Positions 7,858-16,596 of a stretch of DNA of 64,000 nt are shown piece by piece. A model generated the notes under the pieces. That model was given only the letters and a program-made list of their open reading frames with translations. It did no database searches and was not told the origin of the DNA. This stretch comes from Turneriella sp. GTDB taxonomy: Bacteria > Spirochaetota > Leptospiria > Turneriellales > Turneriellaceae. The DNA lies in NCBI GenBank assembly GCA_019186965.1, contig JABARV010000002.1, positions 470,728 through 534,727 of the forward strand. Reading direction: 5' to 3'. Position 1 is the first letter of the stretch, and the number at the start of each line of letters is the position of its first letter. Made by a program: the position numbers and the translations under genes.

Positions 7858-9006
7858 TTGATTTATGGTTGCGCCTTTAATGCACAGTATGGCTGTACCA
7901 TACAGGTGGAAAAACTACACAACCGTAACCACGCGCTTGATTTTTTGCGCGGGAGCACAATTTTTTTAATGATCCTTGTTAACAACCAAGGCGATTGGGC
8001 GTTTACGTATCCATTTTTTCGCCACGCACCGTGGAACGGCTTTTTGGGGGCAGATATTGTTTTTCCGCTTTTTCTCTTTGTGGCAGGCTTTGCCGCTGCC
8101 CTCAAAATTTCACGAACTACAGGCATCCCCATCGCGCCGTACGCAACTTCACTAATGCGGCGCTCAGCCATTCTTTTTGTTGTCGGCCTTTTACTCAATG
8201 CATGGCCTTTTGGCTTTTTTTCGGAAACCAAATTTCATCTCGAAAATTTGCGTATCATGGGCGTCTTGCAGCGCATTGCTCTTTGTGTTTTTTTAGGTGG
8301 TTGGGTTTTGTATAAATTTCGTTCCGCACGCGCACTCCTATATTCAATCTTGGTAATTTTTATTGTATATGAATTTTTTATGCGCGTACCTCTTATGCTC
8401 TACCAGCAAGACTTTTTCGGACAGAGCTTTGGGCTCAAAAATAATTTTGCGCGGTTTGTTGATCTTTTTATACTCCCCGAAAAAATGCTCTACCAAGTAC
8501 AAGGTATCCGGTTTGACCCCGAAGGGCTTTTTACGACGATTACCGCCTTAGCGTCTTTTCTTTTAGGTGCGCTCTGTTTCCGTAGCAGTGCACGGCTTCG
8601 TTTTGGAGTACTGTGCCTTGTGTTGGGTGCGCTCCTACTTACTGTTGAACCCATGAATAAAAATTTATGGACACTACCTTTTACTCTCATTACCGGTGCA
8701 GCAGGCTTTTTTTCAATATTCTTTTTAGAAAAAATTGATTGGCAAAAAAGAAGGCTTTGGCAGCAACCCATTTTATATATGGGTAAAAATCCGCTTGTCC
8801 TTTATACGTTGAGCGTTCTTGTCGCAAAATCGTTGGCGGTAATAAAAATAAATGATACACAAACAATAAAAAATATTCTCGTCAGTTTTATTTTGTATCT
8901 TCCTGTGCCACGCGAAGCAGCTTCGCTTCTTTACGGATTCTTTTTGCTTGTCCTCGTTGCTTTTGTGGCGCGCTTTTTTCGCAACGTTACTTTTGCCGCC
9001 CGCTGA
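7858..9006 (+). CDS. Multipass membrane acyltransferase, DUF5009 / HGSNAT-like
   Basis: About ten hydrophobic segments in 382 residues, opening with HALDFLRGSTIFLMILVNN and FLGADIVFPLFLFVAGFA, the N-terminal signature shared by the DUF1624/DUF5009 family and heparan-alpha-glucosaminide N-acetyltransferases. Members move acetyl or acyl groups across a membrane to a sugar. The conserved His in the first segment (NHALDF) is not at the usual active-site position and I cannot assign the catalytic residue. GGAG lies 3 bases before a TTG at 7858; a GTG about 50 bases on is an alternative start. The 3' end overlaps a small gene on the other strand. Confidence 0.82.
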   Translation: MIYGCAFNAQYGCTIQVEKLHNRNHALDFLRGSTIFLMILVNNQGDWAFTYPFFRHAPWNGFLGADIVFPLFLFVAGFAAALKISRTTGIPIAPYATSLMRRSAILFVVGLLLNAWPFGFFSETKFHLENLRIMGVLQRIALCVFLGGWVLYKFRSARALLYSILVIFIVYEFFMRVPLMLYQQDFFGQSFGLKNNFARFVDLFILPEKMLYQVQGIRFDPEGLFTTITALASFLLGALCFRSSARLRFGVLCLVLGALLLTVEPMNKNLWTLPFTLITGAAGFFSIFFLEKIDWQKRRLWQQPILYMGKNPLVLYTLSVLVAKSLAVIKINDTQTIKNILVSFILYLPVPREAASLLYGFFLLVLVAFVARFFRNVTFAAR

Positions 9007-9191
9007 TTTTTACCTAAACCCTCTTGTACTTGATAAATTTTTTCGTTCAAAGAAAAAGCTTGCATTGCACCCAGCGCATTTTCCCACCTGCCTTCTGCGC
9101 ACAATCCCATGACGCCCGCTTCTTCGTACGCATCTTTTGCCGCTTGCATTAATAAGTCGCGAATTTTCTCGGCAAACACCGCTTGATCCAT
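8931..9191 (-). CDS. Small basic-tailed hypothetical protein
   Basis: An 86-residue product from ATG 9191. The first 60 residues (AEKIRDLLMQAAKDAYEEAG, GRWENALGAMQAF) look like a compact helical protein; the last 27 are Lys/Arg/Thr-rich (KKRATKATRTSKKNP), which suggests nucleic-acid contact. The tail is encoded antisense to the last 76 bases of the acyltransferase gene, so either this tail or the overlap deserves caution. The protein-like N-terminal part lies outside the overlap, which is why I keep the call. No family is recognised. A longer in-frame start at 9230 is possible. Confidence 0.55.
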   Translation of the reverse strand: MDQAVFAEKIRDLLMQAAKDAYEEAGVMGLCAEGRWENALGAMQAFSLNEKIYQVQEGLGKNQRAAKVTLRKKRATKATRTSKKNP

Positions 9192-9336
9192 AGGCACACA
9201 ACGAGAATTTGCAGTCTGGGCGAAAATCAACTTAAATAGCAGGGCATTTAAAAACTCCGCTTTCGGTACAAAATGTGGATGGAGTGCCGAACAGCTTGAC
9301 GCAACGTCGCAACAACCCTTTCAGTCGGGTAACTCC

Positions 9337-9942
9337 ATGCTCCGTTGCGCGTTTAATCGTATTTTTTTATTCCTCCTTGTACATATTGTTACAATAAATA
9401 TACCGCTCTATGCACAGGTAGAAACCGAAGCGTGGCGCTTTAGGCCACAAATAGGGGTTTGGTTTGGTCCTGTGACGCCAGTACCGGGAACTAAAGTCGC
9501 CGACGTTTTAGTTACGAGTTTAGGCGGAGGGCTTTTTTTCCGTGGCAATCTGCCTTCAAACGCACTACGCACCGAAATAGGCGTCTCGTACAGTTACTAC
9601 ACCTCGCGCACGACAGCGCGACTACACTCCCTTCCTGTTTATGGAGCACTTGTCTATACGCTACCTATAAACCTTCCCCTGTCTTTTTTTGTTAAAGCAG
9701 GCGCAGGAAGTAACTACCTGTACAACTCCGTTGAAAAATCGAAAAATTGGCTTCCTGCAGGCTACCTTGGGTTTGAAACTTCGTTTCCTGCTGGTAAACT
9801 TGTAAATATTGGCGTACGCGCAGACTACTACTTTTTATACGAAAAATACTTAAGCCCTCCCGCGAATAATCCCAACTACGAAGTGCATAACGGCCACTTC
9901 TTTAATTTTGGTTTAATGGTAAATTTTAACTTGAGTAGGTAA
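9337..9942 (+). CDS. Small outer-membrane beta-barrel protein
   Basis: The 201-residue product starts with a signal peptide (IFLFLLVHIVTINIPLYAQ, cleavage after Ala) and continues with alternating polar/hydrophobic strands rich in Tyr, Phe and Gly (FRPQIGVWFGPV, RTEIGVSYSYYT, VRADYYFLYEKY), ending in aromatic-containing GLMVNFNLSR. This is the pattern of an 8-stranded barrel of the OmpA/OmpW size class. The next gene begins 3 bases after its stop and encodes a lipoprotein, so barrel and lipoprotein are probably made together in the envelope. Function unknown. Confidence 0.78.
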   Translation: MLRCAFNRIFLFLLVHIVTINIPLYAQVETEAWRFRPQIGVWFGPVTPVPGTKVADVLVTSLGGGLFFRGNLPSNALRTEIGVSYSYYTSRTTARLHSLPVYGALVYTLPINLPLSFFVKAGAGSNYLYNSVEKSKNWLPAGYLGFETSFPAGKLVNIGVRADYYFLYEKYLSPPANNPNYEVHNGHFFNFGLMVNFNLSR

Positions 9943-9945
9943 GTT

Positions 9946-11238
9946 ATGAAAAAAGGCAGATTTACTCTTCCCCTCTTTTGCGCGGCGTTATTCGTAAATT
10001 GCACCGGCGAACTTCCTCTTTCCGATTTACTCAACGATTCAATTACACTCAAGTTTTTAGGTACATACGAAAGTAACGACCCTTACGGGGATTTATCGCT
10101 TTCTAAAGACGACGTCATAAACGCAGGAATTACCGGCAACACGAACTGGAACGCCGCTTCGGACATTTATAACTACGCAAACGGCCTTACGGTAAGCCGC
10201 GTAAAATATTACATCGACATTGCGGAAATCCGCATTGCGCAGGGGCAGGGAAAATCGGGTAGCCAAAGTATCAGCGATTACTGGAACCAGTTTGCTATTT
10301 CGCGTGAGCTCCTTTGCTCGGACTATGCAACAGTTGATTCTTCACGCCACCTACCCAACTGCTCCAGCAATAACGGCATCCAAAAACTATACGATTTTTT
10401 TAACGGTGGCTACTCGTACAAAGCAAGCGACGTTACGCCCGGTACCTACAACCATTTAGGGATTTATTTCCGCCGCTTCAACACATACCCCGCTGCACGC
10501 TTTAACGCAGCAGGACAATTTATAAACGCAAGCGGTAGCGTAGCAAGCCAAGACGCGAGCGAGCAGTCGATGACAACCGCTTTTGATAACAACGGTATCT
10601 ACGGATTCGATATGGAGAACTTACTGCTCAATCCTTACGGCGGCGCGGCGAGCGAACCTTTGATGTTTCCATTGCAACGCAAAGATTTATCAATTCAAGT
10701 ACCTGGCAATAACGAGCCTTATGTACTCGAAGTGCGCGTTTTCTTAAAAAACTTGATGATGGCTCATGTAATCCAAGGCGGTGATGGAACTGGTATCGTA
10801 TACGTGGGACCCTCGGACTGGAATATTGACCATAAATACCAAGACACCTACAACTCTGTGCGGATGGGTGGGTCTGTACTCTTAACTGCACGCACATACG
10901 AACCAGCAAGCGTAGGTTCTATTGCCATTACAGGCGGAAATGCCAACGAGTATTTTGCCGCAGTGCCTGCAGGTTCTGCTTTTAATCCACTAACAGCGCT
11001 ACCTTTGGCAGCAACTTCCGCTACAACAGGCGTTATCAAAAACCTTATGCCTGGAAGCTACGATGTGTACCGCACCTGTGACCAAACAAAATGCGGAACC
11101 GCTTCTACCGCTGGAACATGCAGCACTCCTGTACCTGGCCAAGATGGTTTTCCCGAAAAAGCGGTGTCGTGTGGGCCAGCAGTGGCGGTCACTAAAGGTA
11201 CGACAACAAATTTTGGCGCATGCGGATCTTCCTGTTAA
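9946..11238 (+). CDS. Putative outer-membrane lipoprotein
   Basis: The 430-residue product has a lipoprotein signal ending FVNC (Cys19), a loose lipobox of the kind spirochaetes use. The mature part is rich in Asn, Tyr, Gly and Ser, with a beta-rich region (YVLEVRVFLKNLMMAHV near 265-280) and a Cys-rich C-terminal tail (DQTKCGTASTAGTCST, then SCGP and ACGSSC) that could form disulfides. It follows the barrel gene by 3 bp and overlaps the next gene by 19 bp. I do not recognise the family. A surface or periplasmic location is inferred. Confidence 0.8.
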   Translation: MKKGRFTLPLFCAALFVNCTGELPLSDLLNDSITLKFLGTYESNDPYGDLSLSKDDVINAGITGNTNWNAASDIYNYANGLTVSRVKYYIDIAEIRIAQGQGKSGSQSISDYWNQFAISRELLCSDYATVDSSRHLPNCSSNNGIQKLYDFFNGGYSYKASDVTPGTYNHLGIYFRRFNTYPAARFNAAGQFINASGSVASQDASEQSMTTAFDNNGIYGFDMENLLLNPYGGAASEPLMFPLQRKDLSIQVPGNNEPYVLEVRVFLKNLMMAHVIQGGDGTGIVYVGPSDWNIDHKYQDTYNSVRMGGSVLLTARTYEPASVGSIAITGGNANEYFAAVPAGSAFNPLTALPLAATSATTGVIKNLMPGSYDVYRTCDQTKCGTASTAGTCSTPVPGQDGFPEKAVSCGPAVAVTKGTTTNFGACGSSC

Positions 11239-11585
11239 CCGGTTTCATTCTATTTTTTACAATACCCCTTTTTACAGAAGATACTGCGCTTTCAATCGCA
11301 CGCCGTGAAATCCAAACGCAATGCGAGCTCATTGAAAAAGGAGATACCGCTGAATTAAAAAAACATTTTACCAAGCGCCTACAAAAACACATCGTCGGTT
11401 TTCGTATACGCCGTGTGCAGCGTATACTCCCCCTTTACAAATTACACGACCTTGTCGGTAGCGCAGAAGAAACCACACGCGGCGGAAAACGCATCATTAT
11501 AGTAAAAATGCGTAAAGGAAACCCGCTAACAACTCTCGTTGAAATCAACGGCAAGTGGTACACAGACAGGATGTGGTTTAAGTAA
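11220..11585 (+). CDS. Small exported protein
   Basis: A 121-residue protein with a clear signal peptide (IFLLTGFILFFTIPLFTED) and a mature domain of about 100 residues with a helix (SIARREIQTQCELIEKGDTAELKKHF) followed by beta strands ending GKWYTDRMWFK. The shape, a helix then a curved sheet with a terminal Gly-Lys-Trp strand, resembles NTF2/DUF4440-type small domains, but this is only a visual impression. Its ATG lies 19 bases inside the end of the lipoprotein gene, which suggests translational coupling. The 57-bp tandem repeat begins one base after its stop codon. Confidence 0.75.
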   Translation: MRIFLLTGFILFFTIPLFTEDTALSIARREIQTQCELIEKGDTAELKKHFTKRLQKHIVGFRIRRVQRILPLYKLHDLVGSAEETTRGGKRIIIVKMRKGNPLTTLVEINGKWYTDRMWFK

Positions 11586-11586
11586 A

Positions 11587-11824
11587 CCTGCGCCCTGCGT
11601 GCGGCAAAGACGGCATCCGTGCCGGCCGCACTACGAGGCACCTCCTGCGCCCTGCGTGCGGCAAAGACGGCATCCGTGCCGGCCGCACTGCGAGGCACCT
11701 CCTGCGCCCTGCGTGCGGCGAAGACGGCATCCGTGCCGGCCGCACTGCGAGGCACCTCCTGCGCCCTGCGTGCGGCGAAGACGGCATCCGTGCCGGCCGC
11801 ACTGCGAGGCACCTCCTGCGCCCT
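11587..11824. repeat. 57-bp GC-rich tandem repeat, four copies plus a stub
   Basis: Four nearly identical 57-bp units start at 11587, 11644, 11701 and 11758; a fifth begins at 11815 and diverges after CCTGCGCCCT, inside the tRNA-Arg 3' end. Units differ at only a few bases (A/G at one CACTRCGAG site, CAAAG/CGAAG). GC is far above the flanks. Because 57 is divisible by 3, five long frames stay open through it, none with a believable start or composition. On the minus strand a unit reads RAQEVPRSAAGTDAVFAAR, resembling the 19-residue insert at 44.7 kb. Confidence 0.92.
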
Positions 11825-11890
11825 CGACAGGAATCGAACCTGTGCACATGGCTTCGGAGACCAACGCTCTATCCACTGAGCTACGAGGGC
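11820..11890 (-). tRNA. tRNA-Arg (anticodon CCG)
   Basis: On the minus strand the sequence folds as a cloverleaf: acceptor GCCCTCG/CGAGGGC, D-arm GCTC/GAGC, anticodon loop CTCCGAA giving CCG, and T-arm ACAGG-TTCGATT-CCTGT. The outermost anticodon-stem pair is a T-T mismatch; the other four pair. CCA is not encoded (GCA follows). It would read CGG arginine codons. Its 3' end adjoins the 57-bp tandem repeat, whose first bases match the tRNA end. Confidence 0.93.
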
Positions 11891-11941
11891 AAACTTATAA
11901 ATGGGTATTGGGCTATGTGCTTTCTAAAGACATGCCGTAAA

Positions 11942-14455
11942 TCAATCCTTCACGTTTTTGGGCGCCCAACGCAAAAGCATTTCGCGTAACGCGGCAAGCG
12001 TGTAAGGCTTCATGAGAAAATCGACCATGCCGCTGGATGAACAGTTTTGCCTGTTTTCGTTTGAGGCGTCGGCGGTAACAGCGATAATCCTGTAGTTTTC
12101 GCATCCGGGTAGAGCAAGTATGCGCGATGCAGTTTCAATCCCCGAAAGCTGCGGCATTTGGATGTCCATCAATACAAGATCAAATTTTTCCTGCGTAGCG
12201 CTCGCAACCGCTTCAAAACCACTCGACACAACCCGCGCATCGTACCCCAAAAGCCGTAGCGACTCTGTAATCACGATTTGGTTCACCAGCTCGTCTTCGA
12301 CGACAAGAATACGCATAGGATACTCTCCAGCGATTTTATCTGTGCTCTGGGCAGCAGGTGTTTTTGGAGAAATAGTATACCACTTTTTTTGCTCAACCGG
12401 AAGAGGAATTTGGAAAGCAAAACGGCTGCCAACACCGATATTACTCTCGACGGAAATTTTACCACCAAACGCTTCGACAATACTTGAGGTAATCGCAAGC
12501 CCCAACCCTGTACCCCCAAAACGGCGTGCAGTTCTTTGGTCTGCTTGCATGTAGGGTTTAAAAAGTTTTCCCAAATCGTTTTCATTAATCCCAATCCCCG
12601 TATCTTCGACAGAAAATTCCACTAGCGCAGCGTTGTGTTTAATTTCAACAAGTTTACACGTAAGCACCACTTTACCGCGCTGGGTAAATTTAATTGCGTT
12701 ACCGAGTAAATTGAGCAAAGCTTGCTTTAACCGCGCTTCGTCTGCATTTACTTTCTGTGGAAAATTAGCGGGCAAAGGATGAACAACCAATTCGAGTCTT
12801 TTATCTTTTACCAAGGCATGCGCCACTTGCGTTATATCGTCTAAAAATTCCTGTGGAGAAAACGGCGCACTATGGAGAACAAGTTTCCCTGCGTCTATCA
12901 CCGAAAAGTCGAGAATGTCGTTGATAACCGACATTAAGTGTGCACCGCTCGAGTGGATTATTTTTAGATTTTTTTCCTGCTCTATAGAGAGCGTTGATTT
13001 TTGCATTACGTTTGCAATACCTATAATTCCATTTAGCGGCGTGCGTAATTCATGCGTCATCATTGCAAAAAATGCGGATTTCTCTCGTGTCGCATCTTCT
13101 GCAAGTGCGACCGCTTCGCGTAATTTTTTTGTGCGTAGCTCTACTTCTATTTCTAAATCGCTTTTTTGCAATTCTGTTTTCTTAAAACTTTTTGCTAAAC
13201 GTATCGAAAGCGCAGTCGCGTGCATTAAAATTAAAAGAAGAAATCCATAAGGAAGTACATACCCAGGCCCTATTAAATAATTGTTATATACAATATCGTT
13301 AATAACGGCTATTCCAGCAAAAAAGAAACCTCCGAATACCGCGAGCGTGTTTTCTCGCCGACGGATAAGCGCCGTAAAAGCAACAGTGCATGCATATAAA
13401 ATTGCAATCGGTATCATTATTTCAATGGAAGGGACAAGGGCTGTTATAGTTAAAGCTGAAACAAAAGGCATTGGCAAAGCAATCAGCAAGAGGATAGAAA
13501 CTAAAGCGATACGGATTTTTCGGTGTGTATCCATAGGTAAAAGTGCTTCTAAATAATAGAGCACCGCTACCATTGCAGCTACAGCGGTAAGGTACGTAAC
13601 CCGCAGCAAATTTATCCACGACAAATTAGGGAAAACAAAATAGACTAACCTCTCTCCCGTAACGGCGGCACGCATAAGAATAGCAAAGCAGCTAACCGCA
13701 AACCAAAGCGAAGCCTTGTCTGAAGGACGCGACAAAAAAAGCGCAAAAAAATAACAAGCCATAACAAGGGTGCCACCTAAAAGGAATGCGTCGGTTAGTT
13801 GCTTGCTCCGCGTATCGATAACCATCGCCGGCATAAGCCCAATTTCAAGCGGAGTAATAAATCCACCTGCTTGGTGCGCAAAATTCGCAATTTGGACAAT
13901 CACCTCTGCTTCGTTTTTGTTTTTACCCTCTGCGGGTAAATTTACGGTAATAGGTCGGTACTCGGCGCGAAAGGTATTGGCCTCTGTGGAAACAACGCCC
14001 TCTGCCGCAACAGAGACGCCATTGTAAAAAATACGGACTGAAGTTAATTGGTACTTAACCCGCAGCGCCAGTATTTGCTGCTTAAGAAAACTGTTTTGGG
14101 GAAAAAGAATTTTAAGCCTATACGTACCAAACCCAAGCTCGGGTGAAGAGGTGTCGCCAAGACGGTACTTCGTCCAACGCGATGGCACTTTAACAATTTG
14201 CTTGCTTGGTGGTAGGTTATTGCTTTCAAAATCAATGGGATCTAAAAGCGCATTCCAATAGAATTCCCATTCTCCATTTAACTTAAGAATTTCTTTATTA
14301 GCAAAGCTAAGCTCAGGAATGCTTTTTGCTGTGTCTCCGCGTAAATCTAAGACGCCCGCTTTAGCTTCATATTTGTAGTGTGGCGTTTGCGAGCAGTATA
14401 ATAGAAAAAACGCAAAGGGAAGAAAAAAAGATACGCGAAGATAACTGGCTTTCAT
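11942..14455 (-). CDS. Hybrid sensor histidine kinase/response regulator with 7TMR-DISM-type sensor
   Basis: The 837-residue protein starts with a signal ending LLYC (Cys21), a possible lipobox. An extracellular jelly-roll domain (LKLNGEWEFYWN, VPSRWTKY, GFGTYRL; residues 40-200) follows, then seven hydrophobic helices (about 220-400): the 7TMR-DISM arrangement. The kinase core has the H box MMTHELRTPLNG (His near 469), N box NLLGNAIKFT, and G boxes EDTGIGI and GGTGLGLAI. A C-terminal receiver begins RILVVEDE and has its phospho-acceptor in VLMDIQMP (Asp near 762). It should sense an envelope or carbohydrate-like signal and pass phosphate to its own receiver; no separate output regulator is adjacent. 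The combination of a lipobox and multipass anchor is unusual. Confidence 0.92.
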   Translation of the reverse strand: MKASYLRVSFFLPFAFFLLYCSQTPHYKYEAKAGVLDLRGDTAKSIPELSFANKEILKLNGEWEFYWNALLDPIDFESNNLPPSKQIVKVPSRWTKYRLGDTSSPELGFGTYRLKILFPQNSFLKQQILALRVKYQLTSVRIFYNGVSVAAEGVVSTEANTFRAEYRPITVNLPAEGKNKNEAEVIVQIANFAHQAGGFITPLEIGLMPAMVIDTRSKQLTDAFLLGGTLVMACYFFALFLSRPSDKASLWFAVSCFAILMRAAVTGERLVYFVFPNLSWINLLRVTYLTAVAAMVAVLYYLEALLPMDTHRKIRIALVSILLLIALPMPFVSALTITALVPSIEIMIPIAILYACTVAFTALIRRRENTLAVFGGFFFAGIAVINDIVYNNYLIGPGYVLPYGFLLLILMHATALSIRLAKSFKKTELQKSDLEIEVELRTKKLREAVALAEDATREKSAFFAMMTHELRTPLNGIIGIANVMQKSTLSIEQEKNLKIIHSSGAHLMSVINDILDFSVIDAGKLVLHSAPFSPQEFLDDITQVAHALVKDKRLELVVHPLPANFPQKVNADEARLKQALLNLLGNAIKFTQRGKVVLTCKLVEIKHNAALVEFSVEDTGIGINENDLGKLFKPYMQADQRTARRFGGTGLGLAITSSIVEAFGGKISVESNIGVGSRFAFQIPLPVEQKKWYTISPKTPAAQSTDKIAGEYPMRILVVEDELVNQIVITESLRLLGYDARVVSSGFEAVASATQEKFDLVLMDIQMPQLSGIETASRILALPGCENYRIIAVTADASNENRQNCSSSGMVDFLMKPYTLAALREMLLRWAPKNVKD

Positions 14456-14598
14456 ACATTAGCACGCTTGGTAAAAGTACATACGCTAAGCACAAGGCAC
14501 TCTGTCACGCGTTTACAATGATTATTATTGATTGTGCTTGACCCAAACGGCATTTTCTCGGCTGTGTACCCACTACTATTTCTTTAAAAGGGGAACTT

Positions 14599-16536
14599 AT
14601 GCAAGTTGCAAAATTAAATGTAAATACTTATGTCGAAGCTATAGAACAATCGTTCAAAAATAATGCAAACCATTTAGCATTACGATATCGCGAAGGGGGA
14701 GAAGACTTTAAAACAATGACTTACGCCGAACTCGAAAAAGAAGTTCGCGTAATTGCGGCAGGGCTTGCCGCTATTGGTGTTAAGCCCAAAGACCATGTTG
14801 GGCTTATTGCCGACGTGGGGCACCACTGGACATCCGCAAACCTGGCTATACAGCTTAATGGTGCAGCTGACGTTCCACGTGGTACAGATTCTACAGGACC
14901 AGAGCTTGCGTATATTATAGACCACTCAGGAGCTGATATAGTTCTTGTCTATAATGGCGAGCAAGTAAAAAAAATTGAAGCAGGGTTAAAAAAGTACAAA
15001 CACAAGGTAAAAAAATATATTGTGCTCAATAGCGACCACACCGCGAAAGGCGCAAACATAATGACGTTAAACGACCTTAAAGAAGAAGGCGAGGCGCTTA
15101 TAAAAAAAGGCGGCAAAGCTTTGGCTGAATTTGAGTCGCGTGCAAGCAAAGTTTCTCCTTCCGATTTATCGTGCCTTGTGTACACTTCGGGCACAACAGG
15201 GGAACCCAAAGGCGTTATGCTCACGCATGGTAACTTTGCCTCGCAAATGCGCCTTATGCCAACCGTTCTTGGGGTAGGTAACGAAGACAGCGGACTTACA
15301 CTTCTACCACCTTGGCACGTTTTTGGGCGTATCGCAGAAATGATGTTTATCTCTGTAGGCGCATCGCTCACCTATACCGATATAAAACATATTGGCGAAG
15401 ATTTACGTGCGGTAAAACCAACGTACGTTCCCGCTGTTCCCCGTATTTGGGAAGGCGTATACAACAAAATTATCGGTAACGTTAAAAAACAAGGTAAAGA
15501 ACCCATTTTCAATAAATTTAAAACAGCCGCTCTTAAATTTAACCACTACACTTCAATGCTCACCGGTAAAGAAAAAAGGCCACGTAAACGGTCGTTGTTC
15601 TCGGCAATAGGCGCCCGCATTGTTGGTCTCTTGGGCGCTCTTCTGTGGTTTATCCCAAAGAAGCTGGGTGATGTTTTAGTTTTCAAAAAGGTTCTAGCGG
15701 CAACTGGAGGAAACTTAAAAGCATCAATTTCAGGCGGTGGAGCGCTACCTTCGTATATCGACGATTTTTTTCGCGCTATTGGCGTTCGTATCTTGGAAGG
15801 CTATGGACTTACAGAAACCTCGCCGGTACTTTCGATACGTCTACCTAACCGCCTTATCCCCGGCACCGTTGGGCCGTTAGTTGCCCACACCGAGTATAAA
15901 CTTATCGATCTTGAAGGAAACGATGTCACAAAAATTCCAGGCGCAAAAGGCACGTTGCACGTACGCGGGCCGCAGGTGATGCAAGGGTACTACAAAAACC
16001 CTAAAAAAACGGCAGAGGTGCTTACTCCAGACGGCTGGTTTAATACAGGCGACCTTGTTATTATGAACCACTCCGGCGAGATTTCAATTGTTGGACGTAG
16101 TAAAGACACCCTTGTTCTTGTCGGTGGTGAAAACGTCGAACCAACACCCATCGAAGAAAAAATGAAAGAAAGTCCATTTATCGACCACGTAATGCTTGTG
16201 TCACGTGCATTCGGCGAAGACCAAAAAGTACTTGGAGGGCTTATCGTTCCAAACCTTGAAAACTTGGGTGAGTGGTGCAAAGCAAATGGCGTCGGCGGCA
16301 ATCCGGCTTCGTGGATTAAAGACGCAAAAGTCAATGCGCTTTACCGCACAGAAATCAACAAGTATATCAACGCAGAAAACGGATTCAAGAATTTTGAAAA
16401 AGTCGGAGTATTTGCGTTACTGCCAAAACCTTTTGAGCAAGGCGACGAGCTTAACAACACGTTAAAGGTAAAACGGCACGTCGTTAACGAAAAGTACCAT
16501 AAACTTATCGACGAAATGTACAAAGCGGCCAAATAG
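14599..16536 (+). CDS. Long-chain acyl-CoA synthetase (AMP-forming)
   Basis: The 645-residue enzyme has the AMP-binding P-loop YTSGTTGEPKG (near 195), LPPWHVFGR, EGYGLTETSPV (A5) and GWFNTGDL (A7). It activates fatty acids with ATP and CoA through an acyl-adenylate, for lipid synthesis or beta-oxidation. An insert with a hydrophobic stretch (GARIVGLLGALLWFIPK, about 335-352) suggests membrane association, as in long-chain enzymes of spirochaetes and plants. The ribosome site AAAGGGG sits 6 bases before ATG. A terminator-like hairpin overlaps the stop. The SDR at 3.8 kb could act in the same fatty-acid pathway but is not linked. Confidence 0.93.
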   Translation: MQVAKLNVNTYVEAIEQSFKNNANHLALRYREGGEDFKTMTYAELEKEVRVIAAGLAAIGVKPKDHVGLIADVGHHWTSANLAIQLNGAADVPRGTDSTGPELAYIIDHSGADIVLVYNGEQVKKIEAGLKKYKHKVKKYIVLNSDHTAKGANIMTLNDLKEEGEALIKKGGKALAEFESRASKVSPSDLSCLVYTSGTTGEPKGVMLTHGNFASQMRLMPTVLGVGNEDSGLTLLPPWHVFGRIAEMMFISVGASLTYTDIKHIGEDLRAVKPTYVPAVPRIWEGVYNKIIGNVKKQGKEPIFNKFKTAALKFNHYTSMLTGKEKRPRKRSLFSAIGARIVGLLGALLWFIPKKLGDVLVFKKVLAATGGNLKASISGGGALPSYIDDFFRAIGVRILEGYGLTETSPVLSIRLPNRLIPGTVGPLVAHTEYKLIDLEGNDVTKIPGAKGTLHVRGPQVMQGYYKNPKKTAEVLTPDGWFNTGDLVIMNHSGEISIVGRSKDTLVLVGGENVEPTPIEEKMKESPFIDHVMLVSRAFGEDQKVLGGLIVPNLENLGEWCKANGVGGNPASWIKDAKVNALYRTEINKYINAENGFKNFEKVGVFALLPKPFEQGDELNNTLKVKRHVVNEKYHKLIDEMYKAAK

Positions 16537-16549
16537 TGCCGCTTTTCTT
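16522..16549 (+). terminator. Terminator-like hairpin over the acyl-CoA synthetase stop
   Basis: AAAGCGG (16522-16528) pairs with CCGCTTT (16539-16545), and the descending arm runs into TTTTCTT. The stop codon lies in the loop. A second, longer hairpin follows at 16553. Confidence 0.55.
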
Positions 16550-16552
16550 AAT

Positions 16553-16584
16553 ACACCATTGTACGCTTTTGCGCACAATGGTGT
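16553..16584. other. Intergenic hairpin between the acyl-CoA synthetase and CHAT genes
   Basis: ACACCATTGT pairs perfectly with ACAATGGTGT, extended by CGC/GCG across one A-C mismatch, around a TTTT loop. No T-run follows on either strand, so it is less likely to be an intrinsic terminator than an RNA-stabilising or protein-binding site. The CHAT gene starts 12 bases later. Confidence 0.6.
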
Positions 16585-16596
16585 AACTACAAAGCT

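Noticed and set aside
11587..11824. CRISPR array
   Set aside because: There are no distinct spacers: each 57-bp unit is a repeat in full, and no cas genes are present.
11435..11940. Five overlapping long open frames through the tandem repeat on both strands
   Set aside because: A 57-bp period is a multiple of three, so frames stay open by arithmetic. Starts are weak, composition is repetitive and the frames run through tRNA-Arg.
14521..14598. Sigma-70 promoter TTGACC before the acyl-CoA synthetase
   Set aside because: A -35-like TTGACC is present but no acceptable -10 lies 16-18 bases downstream.
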